NCBI GenBank assembly: GCA_963772555.1
Contig: CAVYXQ010000006.1
Coordinates: 186,001-250,000, forward strand
Direction of reading: 5' to 3'
Source of the DNA: Roseiarcus sp963772555
GTDB taxonomy: Bacteria > Pseudomonadota > Alphaproteobacteria > Rhizobiales > Beijerinckiaceae
DNA: 64,000 bases
The position numbers were made by a program, and so were the translations under genes. Shown here one piece after another: positions 36,718 to 45,960 of the stretch (position 1 is its first letter; every line of letters starts with the position of its first letter). The notes beneath the pieces are model-generated. The model saw nothing but the letters and a program-made list of their open reading frames with translations, had not been told where the DNA came from and searched no databases.

Positions 36718-38849
36718 CACCCGAGTCTTTCAACCAATTGTCTCCTCTTCACGAAGTTATTACTTTCTACTCTTATAAGGGGGGCACTGGCCGCTCCATG
36801 GCCGTGGCCAATGTTGCTTGTCTCCTTGGACGAAGCCTAACCAATAATGAAGAGATAATTGTACTCGACTGGGATCTAGAAGCACCTGGGCAACACTACT
36901 ACCTCGCTCAAAAAAGCAAATCTCTGTGTTCCCACCCAGGCTTAGTGGAGTTGTTCACCAGAGTTCAAGACCTTTTAAAGGGCAGGCACGCACGGCGCGG
37001 AAATGCTGACGGTGTACTTGATCAAATCGTTCTCTCGGAATTCATGGTACCGACGCGAGCTCCGAACGTGAAGTTGATGCCTGCTGGGCGTATGGACGAG
37101 GACTATCAAAGCCGACTGACGGCTCTCGACTGGAAAGGCATTTATAGCAAGTGTCCTACTTTATATCAAGCTTTTGCGGAGCGGCTAGCACAGACTTACG
37201 CTGCGGTCCTGGTAGACTCTCGCACTGGTATGACTGACACGAGTAACATCTGTACCTCTCTCCTACCAGACAAACTCGTTGTCGTCTTTACTCCTAATCA
37301 ACAGAGCTTAACTGGCGTTGAAGCATTAATACAACAGTGTACTGAATATCGACGCGCTTCTTCGGATCTTCGAGCGCTAATGGTTTACCCGTTACCGTCT
37401 CGGATTGACGGTCAGTATGAGGTTCTTAGGCGAGAGTGGAGGCAAGGTGATAAAACAAAAAAACTGGAGGGGTATGAACCACAATTCAGCCGCATACTTG
37501 GGTACGCTTACGGGTTAGAGACGTGCGATCTTTCGACATACTTCCAAGAAATTCAAATTCAACATAGTCCGGAATATTCTTATGGCGAGCCGGTTGTCGC
37601 GCTTGATCCAGAAAGCAGCGACCGGCTTTCGTTACTCCGAAGCTACCAATCACTCGTCGAATGGCTTTGTTCTTCTGCTGCGCCGTGGGAAGATCCCCAA
37701 AGGGGTAGAGATAGGAAGCGGCTGGAATCTCTCGAAAAAGAGATTACGAGCGAAGAGACTATCCACTCAAAGCGTTATTTTATCGATACACTGCAAGAGA
37801 TTTTTGATTTATCGTTGCGTCTGCATGGAGAACAGAACTTATCAACACTTAGAGCGTTACAAAACCTGATCGAGGCTTCTCTCGTGGACGAGGGCGACAG
37901 GTCGCGAGCAATGGCGTTGCTGGAGAATTTGTTCAGAGACTTTCCCACTTTTTCGGTAAAACTGCGTTGGATTGCTACTGAATGTCTGCTTCGATCTGCT
38001 GCAATTTTACGTGGAGTGGGGGACAAAGGCGCAAGGAGCTTCCTGAAGGACGTTAAAGATCTTTTAGAGGGTGATCAAGACGTTTTTGCAGACAGCGGTC
38101 TAAATGCGTTTATATCAATCGCAGATGGACTAAGAGAACAGGAAAGCTTGCCAGAGTCTCAATTTTTATTGGAGCTGGTGGTTAAGAAATTGAGAAATCG
38201 GCGCGGTAAAGTCCAACTCCAACTTGACGCGTATAATAGTCTTGTGAAGACGCTTCGAGCAGCCAAAGATCTTTCTGGTGCCATCAGCACGTCTATGCAC
38301 ATCGTGCGTATAATCGAGCGGGAACGCGGCGATACGAATTCCGATACCGTTGCAGCTCTCCGTGACTTAGCTAATTTGTGTTTATTACAAGAGAATTTTG
38401 CGGAAGCCATGAAATATCAAGAACGAGTGGTTGAAATTTGTCGGGAACTCTTTGGTAGCGATGCACCTACGACGTTAGAAGCCGGAAAAAGACTAGAGGA
38501 AATAGCCAGAAGGCTTGATCAAAACGCTTCCGTCGAGCTGGAGCGCGCGTTTCGGGATTATACTACAGCAATGAAAGCTGCGACTAAGGCTGGTCTGAAT
38601 AATGTTGAAGTGCAGATGACCCTAATTAGATCTTTAATTAGGGTTGGCGACATTCGATCGCGTCAAGGGGATTTTGGTGAAGCTCTGTCGAATTACTTAG
38701 AAGCAAACCTCCTTGCGGGAAAATTGAGCGAAACTAATGATGCAGATGATTTGCCAGCGGATTTGAAAATATTGCGGTCGGAAATACGGCTGCGAATCGA
38801 AAACGTCCGTTTGCAAACTGTGGCGGGAGGCCGGCTAACAAAGCAATAG
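36714..38849 (+). CDS. KGGTGRS-type P-loop ATPase with TPR repeats
   Basis: A 711-residue protein. Residues about 14-310 form a MinD/ParA-like ATPase with the variant P-loop TFYSYKGGTGRSMAVANVA (Lys22; the usual GKT Lys is Arg27) and DSRTG after the Walker B strand, as in KGGVGR-motif ATPases. Residues about 345-690 are helical repeats of the kinesin-light-chain/TPR type (LRALQNLIEASLVDEGDRSRA; LRDLANLCLLQENFAEAMKYQ). It probably serves as an NTP-driven switch and scaffold controlling the TIR protein encoded just ahead. It is AT-rich like the TIR gene and ends 48 bases before GC-rich coding sequence returns. Not a chromosome partition protein. Confidence 0.85.
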   Translation: MTPESFNQLSPLHEVITFYSYKGGTGRSMAVANVACLLGRSLTNNEEIIVLDWDLEAPGQHYYLAQKSKSLCSHPGLVELFTRVQDLLKGRHARRGNADGVLDQIVLSEFMVPTRAPNVKLMPAGRMDEDYQSRLTALDWKGIYSKCPTLYQAFAERLAQTYAAVLVDSRTGMTDTSNICTSLLPDKLVVVFTPNQQSLTGVEALIQQCTEYRRASSDLRALMVYPLPSRIDGQYEVLRREWRQGDKTKKLEGYEPQFSRILGYAYGLETCDLSTYFQEIQIQHSPEYSYGEPVVALDPESSDRLSLLRSYQSLVEWLCSSAAPWEDPQRGRDRKRLESLEKEITSEETIHSKRYFIDTLQEIFDLSLRLHGEQNLSTLRALQNLIEASLVDEGDRSRAMALLENLFRDFPTFSVKLRWIATECLLRSAAILRGVGDKGARSFLKDVKDLLEGDQDVFADSGLNAFISIADGLREQESLPESQFLLELVVKKLRNRRGKVQLQLDAYNSLVKTLRAAKDLSGAISTSMHIVRIIERERGDTNSDTVAALRDLANLCLLQENFAEAMKYQERVVEICRELFGSDAPTTLEAGKRLEEIARRLDQNASVELERAFRDYTTAMKAATKAGLNNVEVQMTLIRSLIRVGDIRSRQGDFGEALSNYLEANLLAGKLSETNDADDLPADLKILRSEIRLRIENVRLQTVAGGRLTKQ

Positions 38850-38896
38850 TGCACACCTCGCTAAATGTGTAAAGCGCAACAAGATGAGGGGTCCAA

Positions 38897-40249
38897 GTGC
38901 CGAAACCAATCTGCTTCATGATCATGCCTTATGGACGGAAGGCGACGCAGGCCGAAGCGGGGCGCGGCGTTCCGGAAATCGATTTCAACGCGTTGTGGGA
39001 TCATGCCTTCGCGCCGACCATCATCGCGCTCGGCTACGAGCCGGTGCGCGCCGATCAGGACACCGGTGCACTCATCATCAACCAGATGATCGAGCGCCTT
39101 TACTTCGCCGACCTCGTGCTCGCCGACATGACGATTCCGAACGGCAACGTCTACTACGAAGTCGGGATCCGCCATGCGGCGAGGGAAAAGGGCTGCGTCC
39201 TGCTCGCCGCTGACTGGTCGAAGCAGCTGTTCGACGTGGCGCAGAACCGGACGGTTCGCTATCCGATGCCGGAGGGCGGCATCGCGGAGGCGACGGCTGC
39301 GGCCATATCGGCCGCCATCAAGGAACCGATCCGGAGCCTGGCAAGGGGCGTCTCGCCGATGCATTCGGCGATCAAGGGATACCCGGATGAGGTGGACGAA
39401 TCGGCAGCGTCCACGATGAAGGACGTGCTGGCAGCGACGGCCGCATTTCAGGGCGAGGTTCGCGCGGTACGCGCCCTGCCGCGCGCCGGCCGCATGCCGC
39501 AAGCGAAAGAACTCGTCGCGCAATATTGGCAGCCTCCGGTGACCCCGCCGACCGCGCTCGCCCTCCTGCTCCTGATGAAGGACAGCGCCGAAAACGCTGA
39601 CGACTGGAATTGGATCACGGACTTTATCGGCAAGCTTCCGCAAGATATTGCGGAACAGGAGGAGGTTCGGGAACTGAACGCGTTCGCCCTCTCGAACTCG
39701 GGCAAGCCCATGGAAGCGATCGCCAAGCTCGAAGCCCTGGTCGCGACCTCCGGGCCGACGCCGGAGCGTCTCGGACTGCTCGGCGGCCGATACAAGCGCC
39801 TGTTGGCGAAGGCGGCGACACCCGGCGAAAGGCTGATGTACCTCAACAAAAGCATCGACAGCTACGAGCGGGGCATGGAGCTCGACCTCAACGAGTACTA
39901 TTGCTCCAGCAATCTGCCGCGTCTCTATCTGGTCCGAAAGCGCAAGGGCGACGACCAGCGGGCGGAATCGGTCTCGACGCTCGTTGTCGCCGCCTGCGAA
40001 AGAGCCAAGAAACGCGGCGTGGCGGACGAATGGTTGCGCGCGACCTTGCTCGGCGCCGCCTTCGACAGCGGCGATCCGGACAAGGCCGAGGAGCTCGCCG
40101 CGGACGTCGCCGCCGAGGGCGCCGCGCGCTGGAAACTCGACTCCACATTGGCGGATCTGGGAGCGAGCGTCGCCCTGGTCGAGGACAAGGATCGCAAAGA
40201 TCGACTGGCGGCGATCCTCGAGGGCCTCAAGCTGATGAGCGCCGGATAG
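38897..40249 (+). CDS. Nucleoside-deoxyribosyltransferase-like domain fused to TPR (TRAFs-binding-like) scaffold
   Basis: A 450-residue protein. The first 130 residues have the fold pattern of nucleoside 2-deoxyribosyltransferase/DRHyd domains: PICFMIMPYG, then FADLVLADMTIPNGNVYYEVGIRHA, with Asp77 and Glu88 as candidate active-site residues. From about 170 on it is helical, with TPR-like units (NAFALSNSGKPMEAIAKLEALV and SIDSYERGMELDLNEYYCSSNLPRLY), as in the MAP3K TRAFs-binding (TPR-S) scaffold. Such fusions have been proposed to process or sense NAD-derived signals. It is GC-rich like the patatin and SLOG genes. GTG start at 38897 after GATGAGGGG. Confidence 0.75.
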   Translation: MPKPICFMIMPYGRKATQAEAGRGVPEIDFNALWDHAFAPTIIALGYEPVRADQDTGALIINQMIERLYFADLVLADMTIPNGNVYYEVGIRHAAREKGCVLLAADWSKQLFDVAQNRTVRYPMPEGGIAEATAAAISAAIKEPIRSLARGVSPMHSAIKGYPDEVDESAASTMKDVLAATAAFQGEVRAVRALPRAGRMPQAKELVAQYWQPPVTPPTALALLLLMKDSAENADDWNWITDFIGKLPQDIAEQEEVRELNAFALSNSGKPMEAIAKLEALVATSGPTPERLGLLGGRYKRLLAKAATPGERLMYLNKSIDSYERGMELDLNEYYCSSNLPRLYLVRKRKGDDQRAESVSTLVVAACERAKKRGVADEWLRATLLGAAFDSGDPDKAEELAADVAAEGAARWKLDSTLADLGASVALVEDKDRKDRLAAILEGLKLMSAG

Positions 40250-40416
40250 AGCCGTCCATCCCATAGGCGCCGCACCTTCGGTTGCCGACTTGACCTGCGT
40301 CAAAGCGTCGCCGGGGCGAAGGGGTATGCTACCAAAGTAGAGTGATGGGGCTGGCTCCGAAAGGAGGCGAGGGCAGGCGGTTGCAGGCGGCGAAGCTACT
40401 GCAAAGGAGGCCAGTT

Positions 40417-40629
40417 ATGCTCGGCCATCTGGCGTTTCACAGGCGGCCCGACGCCTTGCTCACAGCGCGAGCGCGGAGTTCCGGTTTCGCAGCGGCGAGC
40501 AAATGGCGTTTTGACGCTCGGCGCGCCGTCGTTCTCGAGAAGATGCGGCGCCAACAATGGATGACGGAGGAGGCCGCGAAGGCCTTCCGGAAGCGGTCGC
40601 TGCTCGAAGACAACCCTGCGTCAGGCTGA
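40417..40629 (+). CDS. Small basic protein of unknown function
   Basis: A 70-residue ORF with a strong AAAGGAGG seven bases before the ATG at 40417. The peptide is Arg-rich (MLGHLAFHRRPDALLTARAR, then RFDARRAVVLEKMRRQQWM) with a short helical C-terminal part (TEEAAKAFRKRSLLEDN). I do not recognise it. It lies between the conflict island and the ParA gene. Confidence 0.5.
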   Translation: MLGHLAFHRRPDALLTARARSSGFAAASKWRFDARRAVVLEKMRRQQWMTEEAAKAFRKRSLLEDNPASG

Positions 40630-40769
40630 CCTTTCGCGTCTGATCGGGGCCGGCCCGCGCGTCCGGGTCGCATCCGGGCTTGCCTGAATCATCGGATCAT
40701 GGGAAATTGTGCGGCGCAACAGGCGACGTTTGCTGCGCCGCCCTCTCGCACCCAAAGGAACGCGTCCGG

Positions 40770-41414
40770 ATGATCGTCGGCGTTCTCAATCAGAAAGGGG
40801 GCGTCGGCAAGACGACCGTCGCCATCAATCTGGCGGCGAGTTTCGCCCATGCCGGCGAGAGGGTCCTCTTGATCGACGCCGATCCCCAGGGGAGCGCGAT
40901 GGCGTGGTCGAGCACGCGCGAGAGCGAGCCGCCCTTCTCGATCGTCGGCATGGCGAAGCCGACCCTGCATCGCGACCTGCCCCGGCTCGCCAAGGACTAT
41001 TCCGTCGTCATCATCGACGGCGCGCCGCGGGTGAACGACCTCGGTCGCTCAGCTATCCTCGCCAGCGACCTCGTGCTGATCCCCGTTCAGCCCTCGCCCT
41101 ACGACGTCTGGGCCGCGGCCGACACGGTGCAGCTCATCCGCGAGGCCCAGGTGCTGAAGGACAGCCTGAAGGCGGCCTTCGTGATCAATCGCCGCATCGC
41201 CCGGACGGCGATCGGGCGCGACGCGGCCGAAGCGCTGGCGAAGTTCGAGGATGTGCCGGTGCTCGCCGCCGTCCTCAACCAGCGCATCGTCTACGCGGAG
41301 AGCGCGGCGCGGGGGCTGTCGGTGATCGAGGCTCAGCCTTCCAGCGAAGCGGCGCGCGAGATCGACGCGCTTGCTCGAGAGATCCTCGGCGCCAGGAAAA
41401 GGAAAGCCGCGTGA
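40770..41414 (+). CDS. parA: ParA-family partition-type ATPase
   Basis: A 214-residue single-domain ParA ATPase: P-loop VLNQKGGVGKTTVAINLA, LLIDADPQGSAMAW (Walker A' region) and VIIDGAPRVNDLGRSAI. It lacks an N-terminal helix-turn-helix, so it is of the small plasmid/IncC-like group. It could move a plasmid, an integrated element or a protein cargo. The stop overlaps (GTGA) the start of a small partner gene. No ParB gene or parS-like repeats are visible. Presence next to the conflict island suggests a mobile-element origin. Confidence 0.88.
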   Translation: MIVGVLNQKGGVGKTTVAINLAASFAHAGERVLLIDADPQGSAMAWSSTRESEPPFSIVGMAKPTLHRDLPRLAKDYSVVIIDGAPRVNDLGRSAILASDLVLIPVQPSPYDVWAAADTVQLIREAQVLKDSLKAAFVINRRIARTAIGRDAAEALAKFEDVPVLAAVLNQRIVYAESAARGLSVIEAQPSSEAAREIDALAREILGARKRKAA

Positions 41415-41734
41415 GCAAGAAGACGATTGCGTTCACCATGCCGGCGAGCGCGCCGCGCCCGCGCAAATTGGAACCCGCTGCCCTCGACGAATATTCGGGC
41501 GCACGCCCCGCCTCGAGCGATTTCGCCGCCGCGCGCCCGGACGACTGGGTGCGCGACAGGGACCTCGCTGCGTGTCCTTCGCCAGCGGACGATGCGCTGG
41601 CCCCGCCGCGCGTCCTTCTCGACCTCGCCGCCGAGCGGACCTTGGCCGAAGTCCTCTCGCTGAGCTTCCTCGTGCCGTTTGCGCTGGGATGGTTCTGGTG
41701 GGTCAACGCCTGGGCCGGGCGTGCGCGGATCTGA
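41411..41734 (+). CDS. Small ParA-associated protein with C-terminal membrane helix
   Basis: A 107-residue protein coupled to parA by GTGA overlap. The first 70 residues are polar with a WVRDRDLAACPSP segment; the C-terminus is hydrophobic (VLSLSFLVPFALGWFWWVNAW). The position suggests a ParB-like or anchoring role for the ATPase, but no domain is recognised. The DNA coding GWFWWVNAW has a near-copy at about 42972-42993. Confidence 0.6.
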   Translation: MSKKTIAFTMPASAPRPRKLEPAALDEYSGARPASSDFAAARPDDWVRDRDLAACPSPADDALAPPRVLLDLAAERTLAEVLSLSFLVPFALGWFWWVNAWAGRARI

Positions 41735-41736
41735 TC

Positions 41737-42928
41737 CTATCGCGCGTGAACCGGCTGCGTCGCGAAACGCGCGCGCGATACGGGCAACGGCGGTTCGTCC
41801 GCAGCTTCCAGCCATGCTCGCTGCTCTTCCAGCATCGTTCGCAGAATCTCGAAGCCCACGTTGAAATTCTTTTCCACCGTGGGCCAGACTTGCTCGTAGA
41901 ACGGCAGGTCCTTCGGCTTCGGCTTGGCGACGCGGAACTCGAAATGCGTGCCGCCGTCGTCCCGTTCCTCGAACGCGTAGGTCATCAGGAATTTCGGGGC
42001 GCCCGGAATCGGCAGAAGGGCGGTCTGGGTCACATAGTCGAAAGGACGCCAGTCGAGGATGTCCTCGATGACAGCGTCCTTGCCGTGCAGGCAATGGTTC
42101 TGCGTGCCGGCGCCGCGCCGACCTTTCGCTGAGTTTTCGACGACGCCGTCGCTTCTCTGCCAGCGGGAGTGATGCGCGGGCAGCGTGACATGCTCCCAGA
42201 CCGCCGGGCGGGGCGCCGCAAAATCCCTCTCTATCACCGCGAACGCCTCGGCGCGGTGAACCACATTGCGGGCTGTCCCGCTTTCGCGCGCCCACACTTC
42301 TTCGAGGTCCCTGACCCAGCACTTCGTTTCGCCGATATGCTCGATCCCCTCGGAGTGCTCGACGAGACCCTGCGCCGCTGGATCGATCCCCATCGCCCGG
42401 ACGCAGGCGTCGGAATACAGGGCGTAGGCGTGGCCACCGAGAACTCTTATTGACGTCGTTCTTGAGCAGGCGGTGGACCAGGATCACGTCCCGGCCTGCG
42501 AGTTCCTCGCGGCCGGCCATCTTCTGCCGGATGAACTCGCCGTGGTGAACGACGAACTTGACGTCGAGTTTTTGCATGCGGCTGCAGGCCCGGCACTCGC
42601 AGCTGTTGGCCTGCTTGATGTTGCGGAGCCGCTTGCGAAAGGCGAAATACGCCTGCTCAATCAAATCCTGCAGGAGCGACCCGTCGACCTTGTCGGCGAG
42701 CGCGTAAACGAAGGCCGCGTCGCCTTCGAACTTGGCGAGGCGGAACGGGGGTCTCAGCGCCCTGACCAGCGTATCCATGATGTCGGCGATGATGTCCTGG
42801 GCATGGTCGAGTTCGACCCCGGACACGAAGTTCGTGTAGCCGGATATGTCGGCGATCACGAAAGAGGCCAATTCAGCGCTTGGAAGCATTCGGAGGCCCT
42901 CCCAGCCGAAGGCTAGCATGTGATCCAA
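41737..42928 (-). pseudogene. DUF2652/SRPBCC protein with one frameshift
   Basis: The N-terminal part (start at 42928 or 42889) reads ASFVIADISGYTNFVSGVELDHAQ, then CECRACSRMQKLDVKFVVHHGEF and DVILVHRLLKNDV, a DUF2652 domain related to class III cyclases. Near 42440 the frame shifts by one extra base and continues GGHAYALYSDACVRAMGID in the next frame, followed by a SRPBCC-like ligand-binding region (AVIERDFAAPRPAVWEHVTLP). Corrected length is near 396 residues. Either a recent mutation or a consensus error. It ends convergently three bases from the parA partner gene. Confidence 0.75.
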
Positions 42929-43016
42929 GACGAGGCGAACTGCCGGTTGTCGACGAGCCGTTCACGCTCGGGCTGGTTCTGGTTCGTCAACGCGCCGGCG
43001 GGCGCGGACGCGCCCC

Positions 43017-43109
43017 GCCCCCTCCACCACCCTTCGGGCGGTCCCCCGGAAGCGCTTTTCCCTCACGAAGTGGGGGAGGCGGGACCACGCGAAGCGTGGT
43101 GGAGGGGGC
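43017..43109. repeat. Long inverted repeat, REP-like intergenic element
   Basis: The arms GCCCCCTCCACCAC at 43017-43030 and its exact complement at 43096-43109 enclose 65 bases, which include a second palindrome (CCACGC-GAA-GCGTGG, 43085-43099). The stretch CCTTCGGGCGGTCCC inside it recurs at 57288-57302. It fills the acnA-DUF2652 intergenic space and probably folds into a branched hairpin in RNA. Confidence 0.7.
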
Positions 43110-43130
43110 CCTGGCAGTGGCCACCCTCGC

Positions 43131-45843
43131 TTAGGCCGCCAGCTGCCGCAGCACGTAGGACAGGATCCCGCCGTTGCGGAAATATTCGAGCTCATCGAGC
43201 GTGTCGATGCGGCAGGTGAGCGGCACGCTGAACGTCTCACCGCTCGCCCGCTTGATCTCCGCATGCAGGGTCTGGCGGGGCTTCAGGCCTTCGCTCAAGC
43301 CGTGGACCGTCACCGTCTCCTGGCCGGTCAAACCCAGCGAGCCCCAGCTCGTCCCCTCCTCGAAGACGAGCGGCAGCACGCCCATGCCGACGAGGTTCGA
43401 GCGATGGATGCGCTCGAAGCTCTGCGCGACGGCGGCGCGCACGCCCAGAAGCTTCGTGCCCTTGGCCGCCCAGTCGCGTGACGAACCGGTGCCGTATTCG
43501 CGCCCGGCAAAGACGACGAGGGGAACCTTCTCGGCCTGATAGCGCATCGCCGCGTCATAGATCGCCATGCGCTCGCCCGAGGGCTCGTGCAGCGTATAGC
43601 CGCCCTCGACGACATTGCCCTCTTCGTCCTTCACCATCTGGTTCTTGATGCGGATGTTGGCGAACGTGCCGCGCATCATCACCTCGTGGTTGCCGCGCCG
43701 GGTGCCGTACTGGTTGAAGTCGGCGGGCCGCACCTGATGCTCGATGAGATATTGGCCGGCCGGAACTCGCCGCCTTGATCGAGCCGGCCGGCGAAATGTG
43801 GTCGGTCGTGATCGAATCGAGGAAGAGCGCCAGGATGCGCGCGTTCTCGATGTCGGCGACCGGGGCCGGCCTCATGGTCAGGCCGTCGAAATAGGGCGGA
43901 TTCTGCACATAGGTCGAACCCATGTCCCAGGCGTAGGTGAGGCCGGCCGGGACCTTGACCCTGCGCCAGTTGGCGTCGCCGTCGAACACGCTGGCGTATT
44001 TCGTCTTGAACATTTTCGCCGTGATGGTCGTCTCGATGAGGTCCTGCACCTCCTCCGCCTTCGGCCAGATGTCGGCGAGATAGACGGGCTTGCCCTGCTT
44101 GTCCTGGCCGATGGGATCGCGCGTCAGATCGACCTGCATCGAGCCGGCGAGCGCGTAGGCGACGACCAGCGGCGGCGAGGCCAGATAGTTCGCCCGCACG
44201 TCCGGGTTGACGCGGCCCTCGAAATTGCGGTTGCCCGACAGCACCGCGGCGGCGACGAGATTGTGCTTGCCGATCGTCGCCGAGATTTCGGGCGAAAGGG
44301 GGCCGGAATTGCCGATGCAGGTCGTGCAGCCGAAGCCGACGATGTTGAAGCCGAGCTTGTCGAGCGGCTTCTGCAGATCGGCCTCCTTCAGATAGTCCTG
44401 CACGACCTGGCTGCCCGGCGCGAGCGACGTCTTGACCCACGGCTTGACCGTGAGGCCTTTGGCGACGGCGTTGCGCGCCAGGAGTCCGGCGGCGATCATG
44501 ACGCTCGGGTTCGAGGTGTTCGTGCACGAGGTGATCGCGGCGATGACGACGTCGCCGTGGCCGAGATCGTAGTTCGTCCCCTCGACCGGATGGCGCACGC
44601 CGATCGCCTCGGCCTGCTTGAACTCGTGCGCCATCGCATGGCGGAAGCCGGTCTGCGCCTCGGAGAGAACGACGCGGTCCTGCGGCCGCTTCGGGCCGGC
44701 CAGAGAGGGCGTGACTTCGCCGAGATCGAGCTCGAGCGTGTCGGTGAAGACCGGGTCATGGGTGAGCCGCGTGCGGTAGGTCCCCTGGGCCTTGGCGTAG
44801 GCCTCGACGAGGGCGATGCGCGACGGCTTGCGGCCGGAAGTCTTCAGATAGCTCAAGGCCTGGGCGTCGATCGGGAAGAGGCCGCAGGTCGCGCCATATT
44901 CCGGCGCCATGTTGGCGAGCGTCGCGCGGTCGGCGACCGACATCGTGTTGAGACCGGAACCGTAGAATTCGACGAATTTGCCGACGACCCCCTTCTTGCG
45001 CAGCATCTGCGTCACGGTCAGCACCAGATCGGTCGCGGTGACGCCCTCGCGCAATTCGCCATGCAGCTTGAAGCCGATCACTTCGGGCAAGAGCATGGAC
45101 AGCGGCTGTCCGAGCATCGCCGCCTCCGCCTCGATGCCGCCGACCCCCCAGCCGAGCACGGCGAGGCCGTTGACCATGGTCGTGTGGCTGTCGGTGCCGA
45201 CAAGCGTGTCGGGATAGGCGACCTCGACCGTCTTGCCGTCGCGCTTCTCCTTCGAACTCCAGACCGTCTGCGCCAGATATTCGAGGTTGACCTGGTGGCA
45301 GATGCCGGTGCCCGGCGGCACGACCGAGAAGTTGGAGAAGGCCTGCTGGCCCCACTTGAGGAAGCGGTAGCGTTCCTGGTTCTGCTCGTATTCGCGGGCG
45401 ACGTTCTGGGCGAGCGATTTGCCGGTGCCGAAATAGTCGACCACGACCGAATGGTCGATGACGAGATCGACCGGGACCAGCGGATTGATCTTGTTCGGGT
45501 CGCCGCCGAGCGCCGCCATCGCGTCGCGCATCGCCGCGAGATCGACGACCGCGGGGACGCCGGTGAAGTCCTGCATCAGGACGCGCGAAGGACGGAAGGC
45601 GATCTCGTGCTCGGTCTTGCCGCGGTTGTGGGTCCAGGCGGCGACCGCCTCGATGTCCTCCCTCTTGACGCTGCGGCCGTCCTCGTTGCGCAGTAGGTTC
45701 TCGAGGACGATCTTGAGCGAAAACGGCAGCTGCGAAACGCCGGCCAGCCCGTTCTTCTCGGCTGCTTTCAGCGAATAGATCTCATAGGCCTTCGCCCCGA
45801 TGGTCAGCGTTTTGCGGCATTTGAAACTGTCGAGGCTGGCCAT
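43131..45843 (-). pseudogene. acnA: Aconitate hydratase A with one apparent frameshift
   Basis: TCA-cycle enzyme isomerising citrate to isocitrate with a 4Fe-4S cluster. It starts MASLDSFKCRKTLTIGAK at 45843; the cluster Cys residues lie in ITSCTNTSNPSVM and VGFGCTTCIGNSGPL. Near 43763, after ISPAGSIKAAS, one extra base throws the frame; the true continuation PAGQYLIEHQVRPADFNQYG and the C-terminal swivel domain (GREYGTGSSRDWAAKG) follow in the next frame to 43131. Corrected length is about 903 residues, normal for AcnA. Because this is usually the main aconitase, a consensus error is likely. Confidence 0.9.
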
Positions 45844-45960
45844 GCGGGCGCTCCGAGAGGCGAAGTTCGGGAGATGGCGGCTTATAGATAATTTCCCCAA
45901 GGGGAGCTACAAAACTATCGTCTTAAAAGGTCGCGCCGGCGCGCCTGATCAGGGGATGCG

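Noticed and set aside
36714..38849. Large ATPase considered as a plasmid ParA/Soj partition protein
   Set aside because: The P-loop is KGGTGRS with Arg for Lys, more than half of the protein is TPR, and it is coupled to a TIR gene rather than to parB.
38861..40303. 480-codon minus-strand ORF
   Set aside because: It is the mirror frame of the DRHyd-TPR gene, with Arg/Gln-rich low-information sequence and no family motifs.
41333..42928. 531-codon minus-strand reading of the DUF2652 gene running into parA
   Set aside because: Past about 42440 the frame loses all family similarity, which continues in the next frame to 41737.
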